Assembly (NCBI RefSeq): GCF_037975245.1
Contig: NC_092564.1
Span: 17,655,984-17,719,983 of the forward strand
Direction of reading: 5' to 3'
Length of the DNA stretch: 64,000 bases
Source: Apostichopus japonicus
Lineage: Eukaryota; Echinodermata; Holothuroidea; Aspidochirotida; Stichopodidae
The stretch's first letter is position 1. Each line of letters opens with the position of its first letter. Position numbers and translations under genes: made by a program. Below, in pieces: positions 11,431 through 25,600 of this stretch. Below the pieces are notes generated by a model, which did no database searches, had not been told where the DNA came from, and worked only from the letters and a program-made list of their open reading frames with translations.

Positions 11431-14400
11431 CATATTTTAAATTATTTCAACAACTACTTCGTACCCCCCACCCCCCCCACTCTAACCACTGTTTCAAGGT
11501 CCCCTTATATAGTTAATGATATTTCAGACAGTTTCAAACAGATCATATATCTTGAAAACAGCATTTATATATCTAAGTGACATATTTTGAATGAGATGCT
11601 TGAACCCTATAGGGAAGACCGATAGCCAGGCATTCCCCCGTGTAGATTACTGTACCTCCCACCCCACCCACACCCCACCCACACCCCACCCCACCCACCC
11701 CACCCCCATCCATACCCCCGTTATTTATGCAAACATCATGTGTACAAAAGCTTAGTAACTGGACACGAGTATTTTGCCCTCCATAAGTTGTTGGTTTCCA
11801 GCTTAAACAGTTGCTGACTCCCATACACAGAATTACTGGCTACGAGCCGCCATCAGGCCTTTTTATTTGATTCCATATATTATGATATTTGCTTCATGTA
11901 CAACATAATCCTCAATGGCATGTTTAATGAGGGGTAATATAACTATATGACAAGGAACAACCGGGATCAACCGCCCTTTCCACTTTTGATCAGTAAAAGC
12001 CTCACACACTAATCTGTAGAGTTCAGCCCAAGCCCCGCCCCCCACCTGGTACCTCCCACTGTCTTCTTAAGTTTGGCTATTCTTAGATCATTCAAATTAT
12101 TTGTTCTAGAACAATGAAACAGATGACTTGTGTTTCATTGACCAACTGATTAATGTTTAACGTACCGTCGTCCATGCTGACCTCTTCCAATAGACCCATA
12201 TAGTACAGATGGCGAGGTGTTCTCACTGATAACGAGATTGCATCACCTACGGCTGCTTGGAAGGCCGGATTAGCGCCATCTCTGAACACAATATATGACG
12301 TCATACAAATTGTAAATGAATTACATTCAAAGACAAGAAGAGGGGAACTATCCCTGAAATGTTTGTGTAAAGCTATAACAATTTTTAGGAAAATATCTGC
12401 AGAAAGTATTCATAAAATGTGGGGAATTGCTTTCTGTTTTATTGCTCCTTTTTTCAAAATGGAGATTAAACCACATGTGTACCACCTGCAGTTACATAAA
12501 TAATATTGATAAGAGCCAATAATCAGGATGGTCAGACGAGTATAAGAGTAAAAATTTACCTCAACAACGTCATCAGTAACTTGGCGTAAAAAACGTCACC
12601 AAAATTACAATAATACCACAGAACATGAATTACTGATAGGTTATACTTTGTTTAGTGTCGTTTTGATAACAAGGAGGGTTAACTAGAATCTACAAGATTT
12701 CACATACCTGTAGACCACGGGTTGTTCCTTATAGTTAAATGCGTAGTTCATTCTGCCCATCAAATAGTGAGCCAGCATGAAGTCATCATGGTTTACATCG
12801 ATGCATGATTTGATCCTAAAGATAGGATGAAGATAATGATGATTATCAGATAATGTCCATACAAGGAGTCCCATTACTTTATGTTTATTTCCAACATTAC
12901 ATCAGCAAGATAAATTTGGTAATCCGTGAAGTTCCCAGCAACATCGTTACAACTGTAGACACAACATAATGTAAAAAATATATATATATATAAAAAATAA
13001 AAAAACAAGAAAAAAAGAAAAAAAGAAGAAAGAAATTGAGCCCTCTCGATACTCTGAAAATAATTAATAGAGAAATAAAATTTTCGAGTATTAATATGCT
13101 GTCTTACCGGAAGTCTTCTGCATTCATGAAATCCCACACACCAGCAGTACATGACATTTCGGTTCCGTCGCTTGGTTCCTCAAAAATTGAGTCTGACCAG
13201 AATTCATCATTCAATGGTTCTAACCCCAAAGATGTAAAGAAGGCCTGTGCAGCGAGGTACATCCTTCGTGGAGTGTAGTCCTGAAAGGAATAGAAAGGAA
13301 TTTATTAAAAAGGAAAAGTAGTAGGCCACGGCGGGGCGGGGGGGATGGGGCGGGGGTGGGGGGGTTGCCACAACCTTTACCTATCAAGTTTAACCGTGAA
13401 GTGTATGGTTCATGAGGAGGCAGGTACGAGACACTGTGAAATAAAATATGTCCATATCTAGGTAAGAAATTGCAATTAAAGCCATTTTTATGGCAACACA
13501 TAAAACCGAGTAATTAATTCGATACGTCGGTAGCGAAAACCGACCCTCCCATACGGTTAACGTTACTCAAGCGGGATACCCCTCTATAATCGACTTACCA
13601 GTTTCTGGAGGCCATCGGTAGCTTCAATTTCTGGTTTGTCAGGGAAAGGAACGAACAAATCGTACAGATTGTGCCAGGAATGTCCTGCCATGCTGCCTGT
13701 AAATAATAATAATAATTATAATAACGATAATGGACCATGAATATATCTCCACAAACACTACTACTAATAACTTGCAGAATATATCCCCCTATGTTCCCGA
13801 CCTTCAATGAGTTAACCCTAGGTGCAAGTGGGATGCCTACACCGTCTTCCCCAACGTTTCGACTATTCAGTGAAAGCATGAATGGTTTAAAGGACGCTCA
13901 CCATGAAATATCATCATGTCTCTTATACATCTACACACTCCGAACGATCTACTAACTATAGCCTATCACAATTGGGAAACATTCTTGAATTGATGTGAAC
14001 CCAGTAACTCTCTCTAGGGTCACTACCAGCTCTTCCTTCCGAATCTACCGTCCATTCCCCATGCGCAACTAAGAAATCCAGTGATACTGGTTTCTTTATC
14101 GTAAAACAGAATTAAGTTAAACACACTCATAAAATGAAGACATATTATCACATCACGCACTTCTGGCATTATTTGGAGGATCAATACTGCTTGCTTTGTA
14201 TACCGGTAAAACAAGACAAAATACAAAACAAACAAACGTGAAAATAAATCTAAAAGGGGAACTATGATAAATCACGCCCTATTAGTGACATCACACAATG
14301 AATAGTCTCTATGTAACGATGTATTACACCATGATATCCCCCAAACGGAACAAGAATATTTTTGTTAGCTGGTTTACCCCAAACAACGACAGTCTATCAA

Positions 14401-17400
14401 AAGCCATCTCTATCACATATAGGATTAAGAGGATGTCATGATGTCAATGATGTGAGTTTGCTTCTTATATAAGTTGACAACCGGTGACGTTAATGTATAA
14501 GTAGGTATCAACCAATGTTAGCACATCTACACATCACATAGTCAAAGCTTCCTGGTACATTCACTTATTCTATTAATATATATATGAATATGCATTACCG
14601 AGGACGTGTGCAGGGATTGGGCCGTTCAAGTTGATATACTTGCTTCCGTACACGTTATACAACTTTCTCCTTACGTATGCGTGTAAATTTGAGTAAAATG
14701 GATACAGCCCTTCATAAAAGGCCTCCAGTTGGTTCACTAGATCCTCGCTCTCATACCACGATCGCCAGTATGCACCTTTGTCCGGTTGATCTAAGAATAC
14801 AATAGCAATCATGGTGAAATTTAACGTGAAATTATGACAATTATTTTAATATCAGAATCTACCGAAAGATGTGTTTCTGTCTAGTAGCTACAACTGGTTC
14901 GATTGCCTCGACTTATTGTACTTCTCCATTCTCTCCTTCTTCTTCTATTTGTGTTCATTACGTAGCGAAATATAATTAAGTAATGGTACACGAGTCGTAA
15001 ACACGTTTAGCAATGTATACATTACGTAATAACCACGTCACAGGTCACAGAGAAGATGAAATATCTGCCACATTTATGTTTCGGCTGAAAATGTCTCAAA
15101 GGCCTCGGCTTACAACAAACCTCTCTCTCTCCCTCTGTACCTCTCTCCCTAGCTCTTATTTTCATGGGTGTGTTGACAGACATAATATTATTGTATATCG
15201 TATAAGTAGCATTATCAGTGTACACAATAACCGAAAATACAGCTTTCGCTATCTCGTTATACTTAGCTGCCACAATACTCGTTGAGTACCATACCTCATC
15301 TATTTCTGATTCTTGTAGTTATGCTATAGAAGATATTTGATTAGAACTATTATGCATACAGCTTTATATAAATAACTGGAAACATGCAATTTGTAGATTG
15401 CCATCGCCATTACATTAACAGCCGATACTCATATCTAGTACAGTAACTACACTAGTGTCACCTGTAACACATGTTACCGTGTTACGAGCACAAAGTATAA
15501 ATTACTGATGTACGGTTGTGGGGCATGAACAGTAGTAACATGTGTAACAGGTGGCACCAGTAGTTACTGTACTAGCTATGTGTTTGAAGTAAAGGAGGTA
15601 CAGTACCGCTTGATTCCAGTCACACTTCTCTTTAAATTACGCCAATTCGTCATGCCGAGAACGAAGAAAGGCCATGTTCAGGTATATCCATAAAGGCCTA
15701 CTTATAGCATAAAACGACTAGATACGACTTCATTTAAGAATCGTGTATTAAAGAACTATCACTAAATGGTTGGTACTGCAACTATACTGTTCATGTCCCA
15801 CAACCGTGCATCAATAATTTCTACTTTATGTTCGTAACATGTGTAACATGCGTAACAGGACATGAACAGTAATCACTGTACGGGCCATGAGTATCGGGTG
15901 ACATTTAATATTTAATTGCTATATATACAGGATATTGTTATCTGTATAGTATTGGTTGCACCGGCCGATAATTTTAAACTAAATACAGCAGCACGCTCCC
16001 ACTTTAAAAGAGCTTTAATAATGACGGAGATGGTTAAAGGGAGTGAAGACTCGCGCACAAAGAAACGTCTGATGCCAGTAATCTGAACCACAACACAGTG
16101 TACATAGCAGCAATGGACATCTCAGGTCCAGATAAAAGATAACAAGGTATCACGTTTCATTACTGTCTGCATTTTGTAGCGACAAGAAGAAAACTTCGCT
16201 TGCAAGCAACGGAAAGTTTTTTTTTTTTTTTTCAGAGGTCGGCAAGCGGTTTGGGGTGAGTCTTCAATGCCTTTAAATCTTTGGGACGTGAAAGGAAGAA
16301 TAATTTACCGTTAGCCTCTGCCACAAGGTTGCTTAATTGAACATACTCTCTGTAGTCGTTCCTCGCTGGAGCTGCAGCAACATCCCTCCAATCACTCCAC
16401 ACTTTATAGAGCTCAAAGTAATCTCGGTTCGTCTTCATGAAATTTTCTAGACCTGTGTTTTCGATTGTGAGATGTTATCAACAATGTGTGAATTTATTTA
16501 CTCATGTTTTCAATAATTCACTTTTATAAGTTGGTCTTCAAAACGGAGCAACATCTTATTTTGTTTTTATTCAATATATTGTTGTTGTAAGTTCTACAAT
16601 AGAAAGCAAATTAGTTATGTAATGTAAAACTCTGTTAGTACGGCACGAGGAGTAGGGGTGGGTGTGGATGGTGTGATGGGGTAGGGGCATTGGCTTCAAT
16701 ATTCACAATGTTTATGTCAGCTTGAACATATACAAAGTAAATAAGTAACACAAAGAGAAAGCAGAATGTTTGTCCTGCTTGTGGCACTATGACATCACAC
16801 ATTGATATAACAGCAGCCCTCTGGCAAGACTTTCAAACTCAGCCCAAAGGAGTGATACTTTTCATTGATAGTTCGTGGAATTGTACATCACAAAGGTCTC
16901 TGTCATATAAAATTAAAATGATGATTGAGTTTTCTTCTCCTTGTCATATAAATTAGATACTACGACTGATATCAGTGTTATTTACATTTTCCGTACCTCT
17001 CTGGCCTCCTTTGACCAAAAACGTACACATGCGCACATTGTAATCGTGATATTGCTTGTTAGACGAAGAATTGAGCATGGCTTTTTGGTGTCGTCTTTCA
17101 GCATTTACCCTATAGTTACAGAACCGAGTAGTATTTTTATTGAAATGATAGATGTATAATTGCCAAAGCCACACGACCATGCCACTGCCACGTGTAATGG
17201 TAGACCTTCAAATATTTCAGTTCATCAACATTACACCTTGGACCAGGGAAGGCCAAGGTAGTTCGTTCAGGGTTTTTAAGCAATATAATAAAAATACATT
17301 TCCTAGGTAGTAAAATCATCAAAGTTTCTCACTTTATTGTTGACTTCAGTGCATGCGTTATATTTATATGCATTTACTTATCTGGTAAAACACAGTCCTT

Positions 17401-19600
17401 GGGATTACCTGGGTCAATGTTAAGACATTCTCCTGTTGTTTCCAAGCAAACTTTGCTGGTAGAATATCTAGACTTGAGCGAGGCTTTGACATCTTTTAGC
17501 TGTCCATGAGATGTTTCGCCATAAAACAAAACGCCAACAACGACAAAAGAAAAGAAACAAATATATAATATGAAATTTGGAAAATTAAGAAAGGTAGATG
17601 TTGAGGTAATATACACAGCAGTCATTTCTTTTTGATGAGCTTAACATTTAAATGACATAATCAGCTGCAAGAAATATATTTATACAATCACTTTCTAAAT
17701 TTCGTCAGAATTCCACAGAAAGTTGTGTTCTTTTAAAGTAAAAAATAAAAGATATCGAATTTCTCTGGTAACTTTAGCAGCTAAACATCTTACATTGAAG
17801 TTAATTGTTACTGATGTAATTACACATTGGGTCTCGTTAGTTCATAAATTCCGAGTAACTCAGTTAGTATATCTTTTGCAAAGGATTGATTTAATATGAA
17901 TCACCATCACTTAAAAGCATATTTTCAACAATTCATTGAAAGACAAATCCCCTCTCCCCAATGTGACAAAGTATGACATTAACACTTTAGTTGGACGTTT
18001 GCTAAATCACAATATATATAGCCTAATAGAATTGTATCTCGAAAGTTAATCCCGGCCTCATTTAAACTTTGAAATGATGTCAGATTGCTTTTCGTGGAAA
18101 ACATTTTAAATTGATACGTACATCTGTCAGTTTAGATTCATCATCCAGCGCAGATTCTCCGATGTATACCAACTTTTCTAGTTGTCGCTTGGTGTCATAG
18201 GAGAAATCTTCACGATCGAAATAAGATGCGTTCTCGTGAGCTTCAAGTTCAAATGCTGCCCTATCTAACTGGGCTTGGATCTGTACAAAATAAACAAGAA
18301 CAAAATATGATAAAAATGACTCCATTTACAAAGGAAAGTCTTCTGTTAACTGTTTACCTGTTGATATGTGCAACATCATTTATTGAATGAAGTTCTCCAA
18401 GCTAATATTCATAGATGCAAATTAAAAACGTCTATTAATCGTGTTGAAAGTTGTCTTATTGCTTTTCTCATGACTGTTTTTTTTTTTTTTATTGAATTGA
18501 TAAAGTGGATTGGTAAGCTGTCGTGACCAACTTTGGCAATCTCACAAGAAAAATGGTAATCTAATTGTCCACCGAGTCCATATCTTGAATGGCATCAAAA
18601 GAAGATCTTTAGGTATAAATCTTGTGCAGTGTTTGTGAAATTAAGATGAAAGAAATGTGATCGAAACAGACAACATTTTCAATTTGTAAAAAGAAACTAT
18701 AGATTTTCACTACAAGAATAAAGCATGCCAAATATTTAGCCGTTTATTTCGAAAGATAGTAAGCAGGCATGATATTTAATAAAAAACATCAATGGTTTTG
18801 GCATGTACAATAAATTCATCTCAATTCCAATATTTCTCTTAAAAACCTATATGCTTGGATGTTTTGTTCTTTAGTTGTCATTGTTGAGGTGCTGTTCAGT
18901 TGGCATATGTCACATGTTTACTCTTTGCCTCTAAGGGTCGCTTCCCTTCTTCATTTTGTAATTTATTTCTATTAAAGAAGTAACTACCAAAAGTACCCCA
19001 CATAGAACCCCCTTTTAACGATTGACCATATCTTTACCTTTCCACTGAGGTCAAAACCCCAAACAACAACAGCGTGACAGACAGCTATACGGATGGTATA
19101 CAAACTTATAAATTACTGTTTCAACATTGGTCTGAGGTTTTGCGGTTAACAATTTCCTTCTAAGAAAGGATTCCCTTTTTCTTCCCCTGTCACAATTGCT
19201 GAAAACAATCATAGTGCGTATGATAACAATCCTTAATCTTTGTCAGAAAGCAAATAAATAAGTAACTGGAAATGGTGCTTAGGAGTCCAATTGTGTACAA
19301 CACGATACAGATACAGAGGACGAACCTTGTACCTTATGGTAACTCTCGGTACTGAAGTGATATACAAAGTTTACACACATGTTTAGAGCGGTTCGGCTGC
19401 ACGAAACCTTCATTTGTGGCATTAAAACCATTACGTTCATTTAGAAAATGTTCTGTTTTGACAACTTTTGCTTCATTTATTTCTGATTGTATGCACGAGA
19501 ATTGCAGGCACATACTGGTATCGGGTGTGGTAAATAAGAATTCACAGGGCATTCCAGGTCTTAAAGGCGGCATTACGAAGGTGAGCAATTCATATTTAAA

Positions 19601-19684
<84 letters not shown>

Positions 19685-22600
19685 CATTAGATATATTTAT
19701 ATATATATATATTTATACATTTATATATAAATATAATTCTATATATTTATATAATATAATATATAATATAAATTTGACATTTTGTATAGAGTCTGACAAT
19801 TTAATTTATTTAACATGGTCCGTTTTACTTGTTAGTACACTCTGTGATTGAACGTGCCTGCCCAGCTAATTTTCAAGACGGCGATGAACGCTATTTAAAG
19901 TGTTTATTGCTTTCCCCCTTGTTACAGGTTCGAAATTAACGAGCCAAGTCAGCCAGCTTACTTTTATTGCATATGAAGAATGATGTCGGCAGCTTTCTGG
20001 GTAGCTCTACTATTGATCATAGCTTTCGTCGTATTTTCAACGATACTACTTATCCTCTACTGTATTGTATTTGCATACAACAGACTGAAAAAATTACGCA
20101 AAGCAGTACTGTCGGTGACAGGGCATGATAATAACACTACTACCGATGATCATAATGAGAGGATCGGTTCATCACGTGACCCCAATGCCCCACCGGGTTA
20201 CGTAGACAGTCTGTCGCATCCAGTCTACAACATTAGCTCAATGTATCCTCTACCAGATCTGGAAGAAGCACGTACAACAGAAGACCTTTCACGGCCACCA
20301 CCATATTCTTCAGAACCTGACTCATATTCTCCTCCAACATATTATGAAGTCTCGACTTCATATACAGAAAGCAACGAAATGTTAAGGTAGCGAAGCCTGT
20401 ATACTCCACGGATACCCAACTCCACGGATCATGTGAAAACATACTTATATCAATAAATAATTATAAAAAGGGAAAGAAAACAGAAGACTACATCTAACAG
20501 GAAAGTCTATATTGCGTGTATGTATGTGTGTGTGTGTAAGGGTGTATGTGTGTATGTATTTTAGATCCTCCTGCAAGCAGGAACTCGCGAAGAATCCATC
20601 ATTGGCTTATCAAAGCCGCAAGCTGACCGAAGTCAGTCTCTTAGATTCATATTTAAACGTCCATTATTATGAATTGTCAATTGTCAACAACTCTGTAACT
20701 GGACGACATACATTAATCTTGGAGTGACTCGAACTCGGGACCTTATGATTGAAAGGCACCGGCTTAAACCACTGAGCTAACACTCCTAAATGTATATGTT
20801 TTAAAAGCGGCATTGAGTTGTTTGACTTGGACTCTGTTCTCGTGGCTTTATCAGTTAACACTGGTAAAGGTGAGTAACTCATAATTGGCTACAACCATGT
20901 GTGTTATAATGTCTTAACATGTACAGTATTCCACTTACAACCAGTTGCTACTATATGCACATAATTTGATAGAAACCGTCAGTTTTTATTGGGGAAAATA
21001 AATGCGTATGCAATTTCCTGTTACCTTAAAGTATTATTATTAACGATACATGGTCTGGTAAAATATCTTCATCATTACACATTCATCTGCTCCTTATACT
21101 TGCAAATATAAACTGGGCGGATTTTGATATGTATTGTTGGGAAGAGGTGTGTAAGGGCAAGGTTAAATTTTGGCATGTTATGAAAACTTGTTCTATCTTC
21201 AACTGTTCAGGTTGTGGTGTATATATTTATATATATATAAGTTATATAATTATCATTCATGTTTTTTATTGCTATCATTCTATTCCAAAGAAATCGTTTT
21301 GAAAAATAAAAAGAAACGATAGTACTTGATGTATTAACGTTCCATGCACTACTTCAGAACCATTGCATTTATATCTGTCATATCAAGGATCCATAGCAAG
21401 TATACCTATACTAAGGTTACACTGGAGGTTTGGTTTCCTAGTCTTAGTGGGCTTTAAGTGGGTTCGTGCCCATAGTGGGATTAGATTTGTTGGCGATTGG
21501 TATGCATTACTCCCCCAGATAACCAAGAGCCCACTCGGAGCCCAGTTGGTTCAGTTGACCCCACAATGTTTAGTGACAATTTATAAGGTCATTATTGGTG
21601 GACCATTCTGTCTTACCACACTTGGGTTCCCCTAAGTAGGCCAGCTGTAATCCGTAGAGACCCAGCGATGTATAATGGCAGGGGTTGTACTGCAAATGCA
21701 AGAGCACACCATTCTTTATAAAAATTCACCACAGTAGTAACCTTAATTCTTGGCATAATTACAGATCGGGCTGCTGGGAGGGGTGTTTTTCCTCCTATTC
21801 CTCCCAGACCTATAAAAATCATTGATTAAACAACATCCAACAAAAAGATCTTTTTTGAGAACATCGGACAAAATGTTGGAATTACGACGGCTCGTTTGTG
21901 ATTGTGTAGACTACGAGTCAGTTTTCACCCTAACTTTCCCAGTAATGTAGACTGAAAATGATTAGCCAAAAGACAGTGATGTTCAAAGAAACTGTGTTTA
22001 TCAATGGACCACATTTTCCGAATGTACAGCTTACTGTCAAATTGTCCTGTATAAGAGAAACACGATAAATCATGGCTCCTTCAACTTGACCACTCAGCCG
22101 CACGCAGAAGTATACATAAACCCGTAACTACATATGCGCTCAGCAATAGCCTTGTCAACTTTCCCTTGGACCTCTCCCCAACCCCCCCCCCCCCAATCAA
22201 TCTTCATTCCCCCAAGCTAGAATGTGTGCAAGCTTTACTCCCTGCTCGGATCCAGAGAACATTATTCAATAGATGACACCTAACATCACGTGCTTCTCAC
22301 TTATACAAGATATTTCACTGGGAGTTTGAAAGGACTGTACAATTAATGGAGAACTTTAAACAAAGATTGCTTTATCACTATGTCAACGAAACCCAAGAGC
22401 AAAGTTTACAACCAGCTCACAGTTGTTGTTTTGTCATTCCCGCCTGTCGCTGAATTATGTATGTCTTTGTCTCTACGGAATCATCACCATCTATAAAGTC
22501 CTGGATGTTTCCACAGGTGGTTGTCACACTTCGACAGTTCAGCAGAATCTTAGGAATGCGACATCTGTAGATGTGAAGAGACTACATGTGCACTAGATGT

Positions 22601-25600
22601 TTCCTTTACATAAGATTGGTATATAGAACAAAACTGCATGCAGAGTAATGTTTTCTTGACAGCCACTTGCAACTAAACATGGCTGCAGGACTGCAGAGGT
22701 GAGTTAGTATCATGATGTACAATTGCTTTTGGAAATCTCGTATTTATGCACATAGCATTGAGAGTAGGCTATAGTGTAACCAAATAAGGTTACATTGTCT
22801 TAATAACCATCAACATCTCTAATTGTCTATACGGAAAAGGTGTTCCTGTCAGTCTGAAACGGTAACTATATCAAATACATCGACTAGGTTTGTGATTATG
22901 TGTTCATTGGTATGTATAGAGTATGGAGTACAATATGACCCAGTCTGTAGCTTAAACTAAGATGAAGAAAACAATAGTTTCTTCTATTTTCCGGTTCTCA
23001 GATTTTTAAAGAACATCTGTTCTTTCTCAAAAGTGAATGACAAAAATCCTTATTATCACAAAACATTTCCAGAATATTAATGTTTCGTTCTACAACTTTT
23101 CATATGCTCACAACTATATATAGTCATATGAGCGCAAAATATGATCGCTGCCGCCAGAAGATCAATTACATACAGTACATCAAGTTTTCATTGTAAAAAT
23201 TAACACAAAATGCACAGAAGGTATACTGAGATATCTCCTTTTCATTTAATAATTGAATGTTACCGATCTGTAGGCATACATATCATATCATTTCATTTAT
23301 TAATTTGTTTTATCACAACATGCAGGTGAAAATAATAAACACATATAAAGTAACACAAATTCAAAGAGTTGTGAAAAGATGTGCTCTAAAACACATGTAT
23401 GGCTTAACGATTAGAGCACTCCCTACTTTACTTTGAATATATACATACCTATATGTCTCTAAACAAGAAACACACATTACAGAAGAGAGAGAAAAAAAAA
23501 ACCTCACCCTGACCCTGTCCCTGACCCCACTCAAAACCTCCCGACCCCTGCCAAGACTTCTCCACCTTTTCCCACCCATAACTGCCAGCTATAACCCCAC
23601 CCACCCAGCCACTCAAGCCCTACCATCCCTACCCCCACCCAACACCTGTTGAAACTTTAGTGAAGAAAATAACTTACTGGTGTTCGCACTCTGAGGTGCG
23701 TTCCCAATTAGTCGAATAGCTCGCTTTTGTAAGACTGCTAGTGTAGTCAGATCAGAAGTATAACCCCCCCCCCCCACCAAACGGTAGAACAATATGGAAG
23801 ATGCGGAAAAATTAATGTGTTGTATTCATGTACCACGGAGTCACAATCTTGTATAGGTCGACCTGGGCAATTTCACTGTCATTATTGATTCTTATTTCGA
23901 TACATTTCTTTCGTTACTATTACTTTCAATTTTCATTTCAGATGAGGTCTTTTCTCGACGTAGGTCATGGCTGTATCTTTGACTGAGATTCTTATAATAA
24001 TATTTTTCGTAGTAATAATTCTTTTCGGTACCTTCGTCGGAATTCGTTATATGATAGAAGGGAAAATATGTCCTATGAAGAGACGAAGACGATCTAATCA
24101 ACGACGTCCAAGAAGTAATGCCAACCAAAGCTCCAACCCACAAAATTCAAGAAGCGCACAAGGTAATGGCAGTCCTAACGAAGGACCTCCTACATATGAA
24201 TGGGTAAATGAACACAGTAACTCTAAGACTATAGCTTACATCGATTCTGATGGCAAAGTGAGATACGTTAAATACGACGGAGAAGGACCTGTTCCAACTC
24301 ACACCGCATTGGGATATTTTCACGATGGTATGACTAAACAATTTCAACGGGAACTAATGGAAATTGAAATCTTAGAGGAAAACCATGAAAGTCCGAACAG
24401 ATCGGTTCATACAGAGTGACATCTTGTCGACTGAAAATGCATCATATAATAGCCTATACATAAGACGGAGTAGGCCTGTTACGAGGAATCATTTTCTAAT
24501 GTTGCGTTTGGATTCCATAGACAACGACCTGCAAGGAGAACCAGGTGTCACTACAACGTTCGATAAGACAATTTCGATGGATGTTCCAGATATTAATCAA
24601 TAAAACATCCTAAAACTAACATTGATTTCTGTACGGGACTTTTTAGTCTTAAAATGAAATATTTTCGGTACTATACTTTATCTCAAACTCCCTTAAGTAA
24701 AGAGAAAGGGACAAAAGCTTAAAGAAACATCCGAAGTGGAAATTCATCATGCCCAAAACAAAGGCAGATTGTGAATTCATTTTAATAAACTTATTGATGA
24801 TAAACCTACAAGCAACGTACAGAAGTGCGTTAGCTTGCCAAGCTGTTTAAGTTAAAAGATCGAAGACAAAACACAGTTGTCTGACGATTTCCAGGTTACT
24901 TTTTTGCTTATGGATAACTTTGAAATGAAGAAGTGTATCGGTGACAAAATGAGTTGAATCGAATTGAGTAATCACTCGCCCATTAAAATTTCATTTTGTT
25001 GAAAGTCTAGGAGGCTCGTCATAATTTTTTTTCATTCCTATTTTAGTAGTATTCTGTAAGAACATATCTTGAGAAAAATTATCATCCAAGTGAAGAATGT
25101 GCTTTATATCTGAAATGTGGTTAGTACACATTTTGAAAGAGAAGATGGAATGCTTTCCACTGGAGCTTTGGATCTGGTTTCTGTGGCGAGTAAATCGAAA
25201 ATTTGTCATTTGTCTTAACAAAATCAAGTACTTCGTGGGGTCTTTCACCTTATCAGAATTTCAAAATTTAAACATTCGTTTCGGTTCAATAACAAATTGA
25301 TATATAAAATGTGGATATATATATATTTTTTTTAGATTACTATATATTAGATAATGGCATATGATTGCATATGATTGATAAGCACTTTTCTTTGTGATAT
25401 CAATTGATGCTACACTTAACCACAGCAGTCGTTTCTATGAATTTGATAAAGCATATACAAGGGTTCAAGTATCGTTTGACTCATAACGACAAAGTTATCG
25501 TTAAGTCCTGCTCCGGCTTAGATAAATATCTCGGTAATTATCAATATCTGATAAGCAATTAGGTGAAAGGTGAAGCCATAATCCCCTGTTCCTTAATTTA

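Larger units (their letters stand above)
9236..14598 (-). other. ACE-A introns 6-13, non-coding content
   Basis: Introns between exons 14 and 6 are about 0.2-1.4 kb. They hold G-rich tracts (10192-10226, 13328-13367), a C-rich tract (11648-11710), one (TA)n (11382-11427) and otherwise unassigned sequence. No opposite-strand gene is seen. Confidence 0.5.

Noticed and set aside
16232-16308. Extension of ACE-A exon 5 past its donor
   Set aside because: The frame stays open (KLFFLSRPK...), but it does not match ACE, while the donor at 16308 joins the next exon in phase.
24385-24603. Second open frame overlapping the end of PPxY-2
   Set aside because: It begins within PPxY-2 in another frame and ends at the poly(A) signal, so it is most likely 3' UTR.
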